Shown: positions 1 through 8,871 of the stretch, piece after piece
How positions within the stretch are numbered: the stretch's first letter is position 1
How the letters are laid out: each line of letters starts with the position of its first letter
NCBI GenBank assembly: GCA_049841275.1
Contig: JASGDN010000088.1
Span: 29,066-93,065, forward strand
Length of the DNA stretch: 64,000 nucleotides
From: JASGDN01 sp049841275
GTDB lineage: Bacteria; Chloroflexota; Chloroflexia; Thermomicrobiales; UBA6265
Direction of reading: 5' to 3'
Made by a program: the position numbers and the translations under genes
Notes under the pieces: model-generated
Told to the model about the DNA's origin: nothing
The model's input: only the letters and a program-made list of their open reading frames with translations
Database searches by the model: none

Positions 1-41
1 AGCCAGATACCGGCCAGGAAGATGAGAAGTCGTCGGCTCAT
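1..41 (-). CDS. Start of an exported or membrane protein (partial)
   Basis: A minus-strand ATG at 41 opens a frame that runs off the left edge. Its first residues, MSRRLLIFLAGIW, look like a signal peptide or signal anchor: two arginines followed by a hydrophobic run. Only 13 codons are visible, so no function can be given. The Shine-Dalgarno sequence upstream is weak. Confidence 0.3.
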   Translation of the reverse strand, partial: MSRRLLIFLAGIW

Positions 42-224
42 GGGGCATTGCCTGCTCGATACGTGATTTGTTTGCGACTATCTGCTTTGCCGGGAACGAG
101 TATAGCCGTTACAGCCTGTCAGCAAGCGGGACGATGTGAGGCGGTTCGGTCTGGAAAACCGGGGGGTGTCGATGGGGGCCCTGTTCTCCGGAGACTGGCA
201 ATCACGAGCGGGAAGGATGCTGCC

Positions 225-587
225 ATGCGATTCATCAAGCGTTTCGTGCCAGACGCCGTGACGGTCCTCAGCGGGCCACGTCCTCCCGATCCCCTCTGCT
301 TTCCCAGCGACCACCTGCAGATCCTGTGCAACAGTTCCGATACGCCGTGGGTCGATCCCGGCGTTCATTTCCATGAAGCGAGCGATGAAGCCTATCTCGT
401 CTTGCAGGGAACGATGACGCTGCAGATCGATGGAGAACTGGTGGTTGTCGGGGCAGGGGAGATCTGCTTCGTGGCGGCGATGGTTCCCCATGCGGTCGTG
501 CACGTGGATACACCGTATCGCGGATTTGTCATCCGGGCACCGGCCTTGCAGGACAAGGTCTACGAGATCGGTACCGACGCCGAGTAG
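225..587 (+). CDS. Single-domain cupin protein
   Basis: A 120-residue small beta-barrel cupin. The first conserved motif is seen as HFHEASDEAYLVLQG, with likely metal ligands His, His and Glu, and the second as PHAVVHV. The ATG at 225 is preceded by GGAAGGA at 211-217; the longer open frame starting at 48 has no such site and a non-protein-like composition. It converges on a Gfo/Idh/MocA gene, with a hairpin between them. Cupins beside sugar-acid dehydrogenases are often isomerases or small-molecule binding proteins; the substrate cannot be read from the sequence. Confidence 0.8.
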   Translation: MRFIKRFVPDAVTVLSGPRPPDPLCFPSDHLQILCNSSDTPWVDPGVHFHEASDEAYLVLQGTMTLQIDGELVVVGAGEICFVAAMVPHAVVHVDTPYRGFVIRAPALQDKVYEIGTDAE

Positions 588-595
588 CAAACGAC

Positions 596-624
596 ACGGG
601 GAGTGGTGCTGCACCGCTCCCCGT
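596..624. terminator. Bidirectional hairpin terminator
   Basis: Arms ACGGGGAGTGGTG and CACCGCTCCCCGT pair over 13 positions, with one G:T, around a 3-base loop. It sits between two convergent genes. There is no clear T-tract. Confidence 0.55.
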
Positions 625-656
625 GGACGTTGCCCGACCACCGGACGCGTGGTGCG

Positions 657-1694
657 TTATGTCACGATCACCGGTTCCGGCTGGCCAGATAGCGATGACT
701 TCGCCGCTGCCTCCATCAAGGCCACGCTGCCGAGGTTGTTCGGTCCCCAGGTCTCCGCCATCGGGCCGCCGTTGATCGCGTTGGCGAACGCCTGCAACCC
801 TGCCGACCGGCCCCAGAGGTCCATCTTCTCCAGCTCGACCGGCTTGGCCGCTTCGCCTCGCTTCCGCAGGGAGAGGCGGTCGCCTTCCGCGCCAACCTGG
901 CCGCCCTCGCGGGAGGAGAAGCGGATCTCGCCCGTCTCCCCCACGATCGCCCAGTCACCGCCCCAGCTTGTCGGCTCGCCGGCGCTGATCCAGCTGCCCC
1001 GGTAACTCACGACCAGGCCGCTTTCCATCTCGATGATGATCGCGGCAGCGCCCTCCTGCTCGAACTTGCTCCAGCCTGGCTTCAGGGGACGCGCGTAGAC
1101 CGTCCTGGCGTCCTGGCCGGTTACCTTCCGGATCAGGTCGAAGTGGTGGATGGCCATGTCGAAGATCAGCGGATGGTGCATGACATAGTGACGTCCCCCT
1201 GCCGCACCATCATTTGCCCACTTCCGGAAATCGATCTCGATCACGGATGGTTCGCCGATTGCCCCGTCTGCCAGCAGCTTCTGCGCTGCACGCGGTGCCG
1301 GGTAGAAGCGGTAGTTCTGGCTGACCTGGATGATCTTTCCCAGTGCTTCCGCCCGCTCGACCGCCTGCTTTGCTTCGGCTGCGCTTTCGGAGAACGGTTT
1401 CTCCACCAGGACGTGCTTGCCCGCCTCCATTGCCTGGATCGACAACGGCACATGCGCCCCCGCCGGTGCGGTCACCAGCACGGCGTCCGACTCCACCGCC
1501 GCCAGCGCATCGTCCAGTGTGAGGAAGCACATCGCGTCCGGAAGATCGAGCGCCTTCTGTGCTTTCCGCAGCGTCGGCTCGTGTCCGTCCACGATTGCCG
1601 TCCGTTCGACATCCTTTACTGGCGGGATCGCGTTCTTTTCCCAGTCGCCGCCCCAGCCGCCGACGCCAACGTGGATCAACTTCACAACACTCAT
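657..1694 (-). CDS. Gfo/Idh/MocA family oxidoreductase
   Basis: A 345-residue predicted NAD(P)-dependent sugar or inositol dehydrogenase. The N-terminal Rossmann fold has the dinucleotide-binding turn GVGGWGGDW. The family signature is seen in VLVEKPFSES, where the Lys of EKP is the usual catalytic base partner. The C-terminal part carries the substrate-binding alpha/beta domain, with a HHFD segment. The ATG at 1694 has GGAG six bases upstream; upstream ATG and GTG codons lack one. It is divergent from a second Gfo/Idh/MocA gene at 1988, suggesting a shared regulatory region. The substrate is unknown. Confidence 0.85.
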   Translation of the reverse strand: MSVVKLIHVGVGGWGGDWEKNAIPPVKDVERTAIVDGHEPTLRKAQKALDLPDAMCFLTLDDALAAVESDAVLVTAPAGAHVPLSIQAMEAGKHVLVEKPFSESAAEAKQAVERAEALGKIIQVSQNYRFYPAPRAAQKLLADGAIGEPSVIEIDFRKWANDGAAGGRHYVMHHPLIFDMAIHHFDLIRKVTGQDARTVYARPLKPGWSKFEQEGAAAIIIEMESGLVVSYRGSWISAGEPTSWGGDWAIVGETGEIRFSSREGGQVGAEGDRLSLRKRGEAAKPVELEKMDLWGRSAGLQAFANAINGGPMAETWGPNNLGSVALMEAAAKSSLSGQPEPVIVT

Positions 1695-1987
1695 GAACAA
1701 CTCCATCTCGACATCATGCCGGTGATTTCCGGTAGGCCCGCCTGTCTTGCCCTGCCCGGTGCGAACGATCCACACGGTACACCCATCGTCTGTTCCCGGC
1801 CAGAGGGGTGAGGGGATGGCCGGGTTGCATGTGCTTGTCACGGCTGAGGAAACCAGTGCATCATGCTTGCATCTGACGATCATGAGAGCGGTTTCATGAT
1901 CTCTGCATGCGGGAGCGCGTGACGAGCAGTGTATGTGCGCCATCAAGGCAGATGGTGCATCGAGCCAGCAGGGGAGAGACAGTATCG

Positions 1988-3085
1988 ATGGGTGAGCAGC
2001 GGAAAACGGGGATCGGCATCGTTGGGGCCGGGGTGATCTCCAAGATCTACCTCCAGAACCTCAACACCGTCTTCAAGAACACGCGTGTCGTCGGGATCGC
2101 CGACATCATCCCGGAAGCCGCCCAGGCGCGCGCCGAGGAGTTCGGCGTCCTTGCGTTGCCGGTGGACGAGTTGCTGGCGCATCCGGAGGTGGAGATCGTC
2201 CTCAACCTCACGATTCCGGCCGCCCACGCGGAGATCGCCGCGAAGGCGATTGCGCTCGGCAAGTCCGCCTACAACGAGAAGCCGCTTGCAACCGAGCGCG
2301 CCGATGGCAAGCAACTGCTGGCGGACGCGAAGGCGAAGGGCGTGCTCGTCGGGGCGGCGCCGGACACCTTCCTCGGCGGTGGCCTGCAGACGGCTCGCAA
2401 GGCGATCGACGATGGGCTGATCGGCACGCCGATCGGCGTCGATGCCCACATGCTGAACCACGGCATGGAGGCCTGGCATCCGAATCCGTTCTTCTTCTTC
2501 CAGCCGGGCGCCGGACCGCTGTTCGATGTCGGTGTCTACTACATCACTGCGCTGGCCGCCATCCTCGGTCCGTTCGCGTCCGTGGCCGCACAGGCCAGCA
2601 TCAGCTTCCCGGAGCGCACGGTCGGCACCGGCCCGAAGGCCGGCGAGAAGGTTCCGGTCAACACGCCTACCTATATCTCCGGCGCCATTGCCTTCGAGAA
2701 CGGCGTCATCGGCACGATGACCGCCTCGTTCGATGTCTATGAGACGCAGAACGCCTGGCTGACGATCTACGGCACCGAGGGTACGTTGCGCCTGCCGGAC
2801 CCGAACACGTTCGGCGGTCCGGTCCAGCTCCTTCGCAGTGGCGAGCGCGAGTGGGAGGACGTGCCGGTGACCTTCGACTTCACGAAGGATTCGCGCGGTC
2901 TGGGGATCTCGGATTTCGCGCGGGCGATCAAGGAGGGCTACACGCCGCGCGCCAGCGGCGAGATGGCCTATCACGTGCTCGACACGATGCACGCCTTCCT
3001 CGATTCCGCTGCCTCCGGCCAGCGGGTCGAGGTGGAGAGCACGTTCGAGCGCCCGCCGCTGCGCAGCGAGCAGTTCGAGTCGTAG
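1988..3085 (+). CDS. Gfo/Idh/MocA family oxidoreductase
   Basis: A 365-residue predicted NAD(P)-dependent sugar dehydrogenase. The dinucleotide-binding loop is GIVGAGVISKIY and the conserved EKP lies in YNEKPLATE. A Trp/His/Pro-rich stretch (AWHPNPFFFFQPGAGP) is shared almost unchanged with the next gene at 3412, so the two are paralogues, probably from an old duplication. The ATG at 1988 follows GGGGAG; the open frame from 1907 gives an atypical N-terminus. A strong hairpin terminator follows at 3128. The substrate is unknown. Confidence 0.88.
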   Translation: MGEQRKTGIGIVGAGVISKIYLQNLNTVFKNTRVVGIADIIPEAAQARAEEFGVLALPVDELLAHPEVEIVLNLTIPAAHAEIAAKAIALGKSAYNEKPLATERADGKQLLADAKAKGVLVGAAPDTFLGGGLQTARKAIDDGLIGTPIGVDAHMLNHGMEAWHPNPFFFFQPGAGPLFDVGVYYITALAAILGPFASVAAQASISFPERTVGTGPKAGEKVPVNTPTYISGAIAFENGVIGTMTASFDVYETQNAWLTIYGTEGTLRLPDPNTFGGPVQLLRSGEREWEDVPVTFDFTKDSRGLGISDFARAIKEGYTPRASGEMAYHVLDTMHAFLDSAASGQRVEVESTFERPPLRSEQFES

Positions 3086-3411
3086 CGGGCTCTTGGTAGC
3101 GCAGGGCTATCCGCGCTGGAATGCATGACGAGGCGGCCCTCCGGTAAGGGGGCCGCCTCGTTGTTTGCCACCCTGGGCATCAGCGGAACAGGCTTGTTGT
3201 TGACGATTCCCGACTGGATTGGGTGGATGGCGTTGGGTCCCGTTCGGAAACGAATCGACGCCGTCGTGGCGGATTCGGTCCCGGTTACGGTCGTGAGGTC
3301 TTCTGGCGTTGACGTTCGTGGATGGGGCCGACATGATGCGTTCATTGCGCCGAAGGTGAGCGGTGGCCAATGGATGGGTCGCTGCATTCGATGTTCGTGG
3401 AGGAGAGATCT
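3086..3411. other. Intergenic region with terminator and presumed promoter
   Basis: A 326-bp gap between two paralogous dehydrogenase genes. The first 80 bases hold the terminator described separately. The rest presumably carries the promoter of the 3412 gene. No protein-like open frame or RNA gene is seen. Confidence 0.5.
3128..3161 (+). terminator. Rho-independent terminator
   Basis: Perfect 12-bp arms ACGAGGCGGCCC and GGGCCGCCTCGT around a 10-base loop, followed by TGTTTG. It separates the two paralogous dehydrogenase genes into different transcripts. Confidence 0.8.
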
Positions 3412-4524
3412 GTGGCCCATTCGAACCTGTCAGCACCGGTTGGCGTCGGTGTCATCGGCGCTGGCGTGATTTCCCAGATCTACCTGAAGAACCTCACGAC
3501 GCGATTTTCGGGCGTTCGGGTCGTTGGCGTGGCGGACATCATCCCGGAGGCTGCCAAGGCGCGGGCCGGGGAGTTCGGCGTGGCGGCGCTGACGCTCGAC
3601 GATCTGCTGGCGCATCCGGAGATCGGGATCGTCCTCAACCTCACGATTCCGGCAGCGCACTACTCCGTCGCCATGCAGGCGATTGCGGCGGGCAAGGCGG
3701 TCTACAACGAGAAGCCGCTGGCCGGGGAAGTCGGGCAAGGCCAGGAGCTTCTGGACGCTGCGAAGGCCGCCGGAGTGCTCGTTGGCGGCGCGCCGGATAC
3801 CTTCCTCGGCGCGGGGTTGCAGACGGTTCGGAGGTTGATCGACGAGGGGGCGATCGGCGTGCCGGTGGCGGCATCCGGCGCGATGCTCAGCAGCGGGCAC
3901 GAGTCGTGGCACCCGAACCCGGCGTTCTACTACCAGCCGGGCGCCGGGCCAATGCTGGACATGGGTCCGTATTATGTCACAGCGCTGGTGAGCATCTTGG
4001 GGTCGGTAAAGCGGGTGGCGTCGCTGGCGCGCGCGAGCTTCCCCACGCGCACGATCACGAGCGAGCCGCGCAAGGGCGAGATTATCGAGGTGAACACGCC
4101 CTCGCACATCGCCGCGCTGCTGGAGTTCGCAGACGGGCCGATCGGCTCGCTGACGACGAGCTTCGATACGTGGGATACCGATCATAGCCTGTTGACGATC
4201 TACGGATCGGCGGGGTCGATCCGGTTGCCAGACCCGAATACCTTCGGCGGCCCGGTCCAGGTGATGCGGGCGGAGAATCCGCGGGAGAAGCGGTGGGAGG
4301 ACGTGCCGCTGGATGAGGGCTATGCGGACAACTCGCGCGGGCTTGGGGTGGCCGATCTGGCGCGCGCGGTGCGTACCGGGCAGGCGCCGCGTGCAAGCGG
4401 CGAGATGGCCTTCCACGTCCTGGAGGTGATGCACGCGACACTCACCTCCGGCGAACGCGGCGAGCACATCGCGATCGGGAGTACGATGGAGCGTCCGGCG
4501 CCGCTGGAGCTGGCGGGCCTGTAG
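3412..4524 (+). CDS. Gfo/Idh/MocA family oxidoreductase
   Basis: A 370-residue paralogue of the 1988 gene, predicted to be an NAD(P)-dependent sugar dehydrogenase. It has the GVIGAGVISQIY nucleotide-binding loop and NEKPLAGE. The SWHPNPAFYYQPGAGP stretch matches its neighbour's. The GTG at 3412 is chosen because GGAGGAG lies seven bases upstream; ATGs at 3370 and 3391 have no ribosome binding site and would add residues before the Rossmann strand. It converges with the BrnT/BrnA module at 4544. The substrate is unknown. Confidence 0.85.
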   Translation: MAHSNLSAPVGVGVIGAGVISQIYLKNLTTRFSGVRVVGVADIIPEAAKARAGEFGVAALTLDDLLAHPEIGIVLNLTIPAAHYSVAMQAIAAGKAVYNEKPLAGEVGQGQELLDAAKAAGVLVGGAPDTFLGAGLQTVRRLIDEGAIGVPVAASGAMLSSGHESWHPNPAFYYQPGAGPMLDMGPYYVTALVSILGSVKRVASLARASFPTRTITSEPRKGEIIEVNTPSHIAALLEFADGPIGSLTTSFDTWDTDHSLLTIYGSAGSIRLPDPNTFGGPVQVMRAENPREKRWEDVPLDEGYADNSRGLGVADLARAVRTGQAPRASGEMAFHVLEVMHATLTSGERGEHIAIGSTMERPAPLELAGL

Positions 4525-4543
4525 CCGGAACCAGCCGCACGGA

Positions 4544-4930
4544 TCAGGCGGTCTTGCGGTGGTTGTGGTCCGCGTCGTCCTGTTCACCGGCTTCGTGGGC
4601 ATCCATGTAGGCTCGGAGCACGGCGTTCATCGCGGTCTGGTATTTGGGATAGCGGCGCCGGAACCAGGCGATCACGTCGGCATCGAGCGGGACCAATGCT
4701 TCGTCCGCGCCCGGTTGCATGTATGGGTTGCGGACTGCCTGGGCGAGTTGCTCGTTGGTCAGCGGCGGAATGTCCGAGAAGTCGATCTCGTCGTCGGTGA
4801 GCGCATCGATCGCGGCGAGTTCGCGTTGGTACGCGTCCGATCCGATGTAGGGATCATCGTCCCAGTTCGTATGCCCGACGCTCACGAGGGGCTGCTTTTC
4901 GGGCGGAGATGATGCGGATCGTTGTGTCAT
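4544..4930 (-). CDS. brnA: BrnA-type antitoxin
   Basis: A 128-residue antitoxin of the BrnA family. The C-terminal half carries the family's DNA-binding region, seen as LDADVIAWFRRRYPKYQTAMNAVLRAYM, a ribbon-helix-helix type segment. The N-terminal half contains the toxin-binding part with EIDFSDIPPLTNEQL. Its ATG at 4930 lies 77 bases inside the end of the upstream brnT gene, so the two are translationally coupled. In this family the antitoxin neutralises the BrnT RNase and, with it, represses the operon. It is the downstream module of two in tandem. Confidence 0.85.
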   Translation of the reverse strand: MTQRSASSPPEKQPLVSVGHTNWDDDPYIGSDAYQRELAAIDALTDDEIDFSDIPPLTNEQLAQAVRNPYMQPGADEALVPLDADVIAWFRRRYPKYQTAMNAVLRAYMDAHEAGEQDDADHNHRKTA

Positions 4931-5138
4931 GGCTGTCCTCCCGGACGGTATGAACGACGATGTAGAGGCGATGATCGGGGCTCCTGCCAATGATGTGCCA
5001 TCGTTCCTCACCGTCGACAACGCGGTCGGGCACGAGAATCGCGAACGGGTCGTCGAATACGAAACGAACGTTCTCGAAGGTAACCTGGTGCTTGATCAGG
5101 TTGGTGCGGGCCTTTTCCGGGTCCCACTCGAAGCGCAT
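4854..5138 (-). CDS. brnT: BrnT-type ribonuclease toxin
   Basis: A 94-residue RelE-like ribonuclease toxin. It opens with the family signature MRFEWDPEKARTN and ends with IRIISARKAAPRERRAYE, the usual C-terminal strand and Arg-rich helix. BrnT cleaves RNA and arrests growth until BrnA binds it. It starts 33 bases after the stop of the upstream brnA gene (5172), so both modules are probably on one transcript. Confidence 0.85.
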   Translation of the reverse strand: MRFEWDPEKARTNLIKHQVTFENVRFVFDDPFAILVPDRVVDGEERWHIIGRSPDHRLYIVVHTVREDSHDTTIRIISARKAAPRERRAYELGR

Positions 5139-5171
5139 CGAGACGCTCCTTCAGCCGAACATCGAACACGA

Positions 5172-5540
5172 TCAGGCGGTCTTGCGAAGGTCCTCGTCGC
5201 GGGTGTCCTGCGTCTCGTCGTGGGATTCCATGTAGGCGCGGAGGGCGGCGTTCATGGCGGTCTGGTACTTCGGGTATCGTTGCCGGAACCAGGCGATGGT
5301 GTCGGCATCGAGCCTGAGCGTTATCTGGTCCTTGCGCGGACGGGTGAACATGCCGAACTGGGCATTTGCGATCTGGTCCTCGGTCCACTCCGGAATGTCG
5401 GAGAGATCGATATCCTCATCGCGGATCGTTGCGTTGACCTCGTCGACGTAGGCGTACTGCTTTCGCAGCCGCTCGATATCGCGCTCGCTCAGGTCCGGTT
5501 GCGTGACGTACCGAGATGATTCGGATGATGGTTTCGCCAT
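5172..5540 (-). CDS. brnA: BrnA-type antitoxin (upstream module)
   Basis: A 122-residue BrnA antitoxin related to the one at 4544: ITLRLDADTIAWFRQRYPKY and AMNAALRAYMES match almost residue for residue, and EDIDLSDIPEWTEDQI matches the N-terminal part. The ATG at 5540 has AAGGACC upstream and lies 125 bases inside the end of its brnT partner, an unusually long overlap. The two C-termini both end in DLRKTA or NHRKTA, a sign of duplication. Confidence 0.83.
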   Translation of the reverse strand: MAKPSSESSRYVTQPDLSERDIERLRKQYAYVDEVNATIRDEDIDLSDIPEWTEDQIANAQFGMFTRPRKDQITLRLDADTIAWFRQRYPKYQTAMNAALRAYMESHDETQDTRDEDLRKTA

Positions 5541-5748
5541 CCAGAGCGGTCCTTTCAGTGAAGACGATTGTCAGCATGGATCCCCATGGGAGGCAGGCCG
5601 TAGCCAGCCAGCGATCTTCGTCATACTCCCTGTCATCGATGCGGATGTAGTGGAGCGGGTCGTCGAACGCCATCCGCGCATAGTCAAAGGGGACGCCGTG
5701 CTTGATCTCATTTGCCTGAGCCTTCTCGGGGTCCCATTCGAAGCGCAT
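5416..5748 (-). CDS. brnT: BrnT-type ribonuclease toxin (upstream module)
   Basis: A 110-residue BrnT toxin starting MRFEWDPEKAQAN and carrying IIRIISVRHATGPERARY near the end. It extends about 20 residues past the usual C-terminus in an Arg-rich tail that overlaps the brnA start region. It is the first gene behind the palindromic operator at 5760-5788, which supports autoregulation by BrnA. The body has diverged from the other BrnT copy, so cross-neutralisation is uncertain. Confidence 0.83.
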   Translation of the reverse strand: MRFEWDPEKAQANEIKHGVPFDYARMAFDDPLHYIRIDDREYDEDRWLATACLPWGSMLTIVFTERTALDGETIIRIISVRHATGPERARYRAAAKAVRLRRRGQRNDPR

Positions 5749-5759
5749 TCGCCTGCTCC

Positions 5760-5788
5760 TGTAGCTACAGAAATGTAGCTACATTTCT
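5760..5788. promoter_or_regulatory. Palindromic operator of the brnTA tandem
   Basis: The 10-bp palindrome TGTAGCTACA occurs at 5760-5769 and again at 5774-5783. The second copy is the centre of a perfect 20-bp palindrome, AGAAATGTAGCTACATTTCT (5769-5788). It lies 12 bases before the start of the upstream brnT gene, where a BrnA autoregulatory operator is expected. The assignment to BrnA is inferred. Confidence 0.7.
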
Positions 5789-5823
5789 GACACTACACCC
5801 GCTCCCCGGGATCGTCAATCGGC

Positions 5824-5855
5824 GGAGCGCGGGCCGGAATCCCGGCCCGCGCTCC
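5824..5855 (-). terminator. Hairpin terminator after the dehydratase gene
   Basis: Perfect 14-bp arms GGAGCGCGGGCCGG and CCGGCCCGCGCTCC around a 4-base loop, between the stop of the gene at 5883 and the brnT operator. It has no T-tract on the minus strand, so it is a hairpin of probable terminator function. Confidence 0.65.
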
Positions 5856-5882
5856 ATGGTGTGTCGTCTGGAATCGTCGCGG

Positions 5883-7094
5883 TTACAGGTCCGCGAAGTC
5901 GAGGTACTGCTCGGTCTCGATCTTCGCCGGGTCGAGTTCGATGCCCATGCCCACCCGGTCCGGCACCGAGATGATGCCGTTCACCGGCATGATCGGCTCC
6001 TTGAAGAAGTACTGGTGAATGGCATTCCACTTCACCAGGTATTCGATGTAGGGGATCTCCAGCGTGTTGTAGGCGCAGGAGAAATGGACCCCGGCCGGTG
6101 TGGAATGCCCGTGCGGGATGACCGGGATGTCGTAGGCGGTGGCGAGGGCCATGATCTTCTGCATCTCCGTGATGCCGCCGGCCCAGTAGATGTCCGGCTG
6201 CAGCAGGTCCACCGCCCCCGCATCGAGCAGTTGCTTGATGCCCCAGCGCGTGTACTCGTGTTCGCCGCCGACGATCGGCACCAGTGAGAGCTCCCGTGCC
6301 CGCGCGTAGGAGTCGATCTTGTCCGGCATCACCGGCTCCTCGAACCAGCGGATGTCGAGGTCGAGGTTGGTCACTTCCTCGGACATCTTCACGGTGTAGG
6401 GCACATTCCAGCTCATCCAGGCGTCGATCATGATGTCGACCTCGGAGCCGACCGCGCCGCGCAACGCCTCCATCAGTTCGAGGTTGCGGCGGATGCCCTC
6501 GCGGCCGTCGGCGGGGCCGTTGCGCACGAACCACTTGGTTGCGGTGTATCCCTCGTCGACGAACGCCTTCGCCTGCTTGGCGGCGGCGTCCGGCTCGATC
6601 GAGAAGCCGAGCGCGCTGGCGTAGGCGGGCAGGCCGGGCCGGTTCGGGCCGCCCAGCAGATGCACGATCGGGCTGTTCGCCCATTTGCCTTTCAGGTCCC
6701 AGATGGCGTTGTCGACGGCGCTGAGGGCGATCATGGTGTCGCCCTTGCGCCCGTGGACCATCGAGCGATAGCACAGGTCCCAGATCCGCTCGTTGGCACG
6801 CGGGTCCTCGCCGATGAGGATGCGCTTGAGCTGGCGGGCAATGATGAAGGCGCAATCCACCGAGACTGGACCGCCGAGGCCGGTGATGCCTTCAGAGGTC
6901 TCGATCTCCACGAAAACGGATGTGATCGGGAGGCCAGTCTCGCCGGTGGAGCTCATTTCCGGACGCCCCTGCGCGCCCCGCGCCCGATACTCCGGGTAGA
7001 TGTCGACTGGCTGAATGAGGCGCTCTTCCCAGAAGACGCCGTCGACCGGCATGGTCCCGGTAACGCGATGCAGCTTGACGTCGGTGATCTTCAT
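5883..7094 (-). CDS. Enolase-superfamily sugar-acid dehydratase (L-rhamnonate dehydratase-like)
   Basis: A 403-residue mandelate racemase/muconate lactonizing-type enzyme. The three metal ligands appear as the Asp of MIDAW, the Glu of WFEEP and the Glu of GGEHEYTR; the likely general acid/base His is in IPHGHST. The GEHEYTR and LLQPDIYWAGG segments resemble L-rhamnonate dehydratases, which remove water from a sugar acid to give the 2-keto-3-deoxy acid, but other sugar acids are possible. The ATG at 7094 has GGAG upstream; the longer frame from 7406 does not look like protein. It lies downstream of a glycosidase gene on the same strand, which fits plant polysaccharide catabolism. Confidence 0.83.
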   Translation of the reverse strand: MKITDVKLHRVTGTMPVDGVFWEERLIQPVDIYPEYRARGAQGRPEMSSTGETGLPITSVFVEIETSEGITGLGGPVSVDCAFIIARQLKRILIGEDPRANERIWDLCYRSMVHGRKGDTMIALSAVDNAIWDLKGKWANSPIVHLLGGPNRPGLPAYASALGFSIEPDAAAKQAKAFVDEGYTATKWFVRNGPADGREGIRRNLELMEALRGAVGSEVDIMIDAWMSWNVPYTVKMSEEVTNLDLDIRWFEEPVMPDKIDSYARARELSLVPIVGGEHEYTRWGIKQLLDAGAVDLLQPDIYWAGGITEMQKIMALATAYDIPVIPHGHSTPAGVHFSCAYNTLEIPYIEYLVKWNAIHQYFFKEPIMPVNGIISVPDRVGMGIELDPAKIETEQYLDFADL

Positions 7095-7233
7095 CGAACA
7101 TCTCCTGTGGATGGATTGGCGCAGTCGCGCGGCGATGCGATACGGCGCGCATGGTGCGACGAACGTCGCCCTCGATTGGGCTGGCGGCGTCACGATACCA
7201 AGGGGATGACGATCTGGGAATGGACGACTCCGG

Positions 7234-8871
7234 TCAGTCCAGCACGAGCAGCCAGTCCGCCGGACGCTCCGGGGCGTCGTCATCCCCGACCGGGGCGATG
7301 AAGGTCCGCGAGTGCGCGGGAAGCGCGAGCGATGACGTGCCGGTGCGTGGGTCGACCCACGTCCAGCGTGCATTCGACGGGAAGATCTCCGGCGAGACCG
7401 TGACACTGCCGCCTGCCGGAAGGTAGATCGCTACGCGTTCCCGATCGTCGCTGGCAAGCACTTGCGGCGTGTATCCTCGCCGACCGTCACTCCCTGTCAC
7501 GAGATCCGGCGCTGGGCGCAGGCTGTCACGTACGAATCCGAGGCGTTCGACCAGCGTCCGCACCTGGAGCAGGTCGTCCATCCCCGGTTGGTCGCGATCC
7601 AGCACCATGTAGGGTCCCCACGAATAGTGGAAGCCGTGGACGATGCCCAGGCCGGAGAAGACACCGCGCCACGCGCCGCGCCGGGTGTGATCCGGCCCGC
7701 ACCAGCGGTGGCCGAGCATGACCGGGGGCAGGTCCTCCGCGAACTCGTATCCCCATTCCGCGAGCACCGCCGAGCCTGGCCAGTCCCCGAGGCTGGCGGA
7801 GATTACCTCCTCGATTCCGGCGGCGAGCCAACCGTCCTCCTCGCTGGTCGTGCCCCAGGTCTGGAACATCACGGTGTCGATAACTGCCGGGTCGCTCCGG
7901 AACCGTTCGCCGAAGGGCGGTTTTACCGGACCGTTGTGGATCGCCACGATGTGTCCGTGCGGCGCCAGGTCGCGGACCAGATGGCCGATCCGGATTGCCC
8001 AGCGGTCGCAGATGCGGGTCGCGCCGGGGTAATTCCAGTCGCCATTCGGGTAGTACTCGTACTCGTTATGTAATTGCCACATCTCCAGACTGCGATAGGC
8101 GTCGTAGCGGGCGATCAGGTAGCGGAACCAGCATTCCTCCCATTCGGCGGTGAAGATCTGGCGGCTGTTGAAGGGGAACTCGTTGCCCCACGCCTCCACG
8201 ATCATCTCGACGCCGATGCCCAGCTCCTCGCAGAGGCCCATCACCGCGTCGACCGTGCGGAAATACGCGAGATCGACCTGATCGAAGCGCGGCATCTGTT
8301 CGCTGCCGCCCCAGGGCCAGACCGGTTTCGTCTGCCAGGCGCTGTATCCATCCGGGTGGTGAAAGCGGCTGACCGGTACCCGGATACGCAGGAGGTTGAA
8401 TCCCTGTGCGGCCCGTCGTTCGAGGAAGGCACGGACCTGGGCGAAGGCGTCCTCGCTCATATGCGCCATCGCGAAGAGATGGTAGACAGTGTCGCCGAAG
8501 ATGAAGGCCGGCTCGCCGTTCTCATACTGGAACCCCCACGCCTCGCCGGGTGTCGAGCGGAGGAAGCCGCGTTGCTGGAGGTCCGTCTCCGCTGGCGTGA
8601 CGGTGAACGTCCCTTCGCGCGTGAAATCCGGGTTTGGCGGAACGGACGCGATGCGATAGGTCCATGTGCCGGTCTCGCCGGGATTGACGCGGACGCGCCA
8701 GGTTCCCGCGCCGTCCCAGAAGCCTTCGATGGTGCGGGTGGTTCCGGACGGCGCGGTGAAGGTTGCCGTTACGCGGACCTCGACCATCGGCGCGTCGCCA
8801 TAGTCGCGGGCCGTCTGCAACGTCCATTCACGGCGTTCGCGGAGCGGGGTGGCTGTGGTGTCGAGGGGCAT
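7234..8871 (-). CDS. DUF5060/DUF4038-type glycoside hydrolase
   Basis: A 545-residue predicted glycosidase. Residues about 10-85 form a DUF5060-like beta-sandwich (EVRVTATFTAPSG, EGFWDGAGTWRVR). The central TIM barrel is of the apiosidase-like clan: WQLHNEYEYY supplies a probable acid/base Glu and AVLAEWGYE a probable nucleophile Glu. The C-terminal 80 residues look like a small beta domain (YLPAGGSVTVSPE). There is no signal peptide after the chosen start (8871), so it may act on imported oligosaccharides. It probably works with the dehydratase downstream. The sugar specificity is inferred only from the family. Confidence 0.75.
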   Translation of the reverse strand: MPLDTTATPLRERREWTLQTARDYGDAPMVEVRVTATFTAPSGTTRTIEGFWDGAGTWRVRVNPGETGTWTYRIASVPPNPDFTREGTFTVTPAETDLQQRGFLRSTPGEAWGFQYENGEPAFIFGDTVYHLFAMAHMSEDAFAQVRAFLERRAAQGFNLLRIRVPVSRFHHPDGYSAWQTKPVWPWGGSEQMPRFDQVDLAYFRTVDAVMGLCEELGIGVEMIVEAWGNEFPFNSRQIFTAEWEECWFRYLIARYDAYRSLEMWQLHNEYEYYPNGDWNYPGATRICDRWAIRIGHLVRDLAPHGHIVAIHNGPVKPPFGERFRSDPAVIDTVMFQTWGTTSEEDGWLAAGIEEVISASLGDWPGSAVLAEWGYEFAEDLPPVMLGHRWCGPDHTRRGAWRGVFSGLGIVHGFHYSWGPYMVLDRDQPGMDDLLQVRTLVERLGFVRDSLRPAPDLVTGSDGRRGYTPQVLASDDRERVAIYLPAGGSVTVSPEIFPSNARWTWVDPRTGTSSLALPAHSRTFIAPVGDDDAPERPADWLLVLD

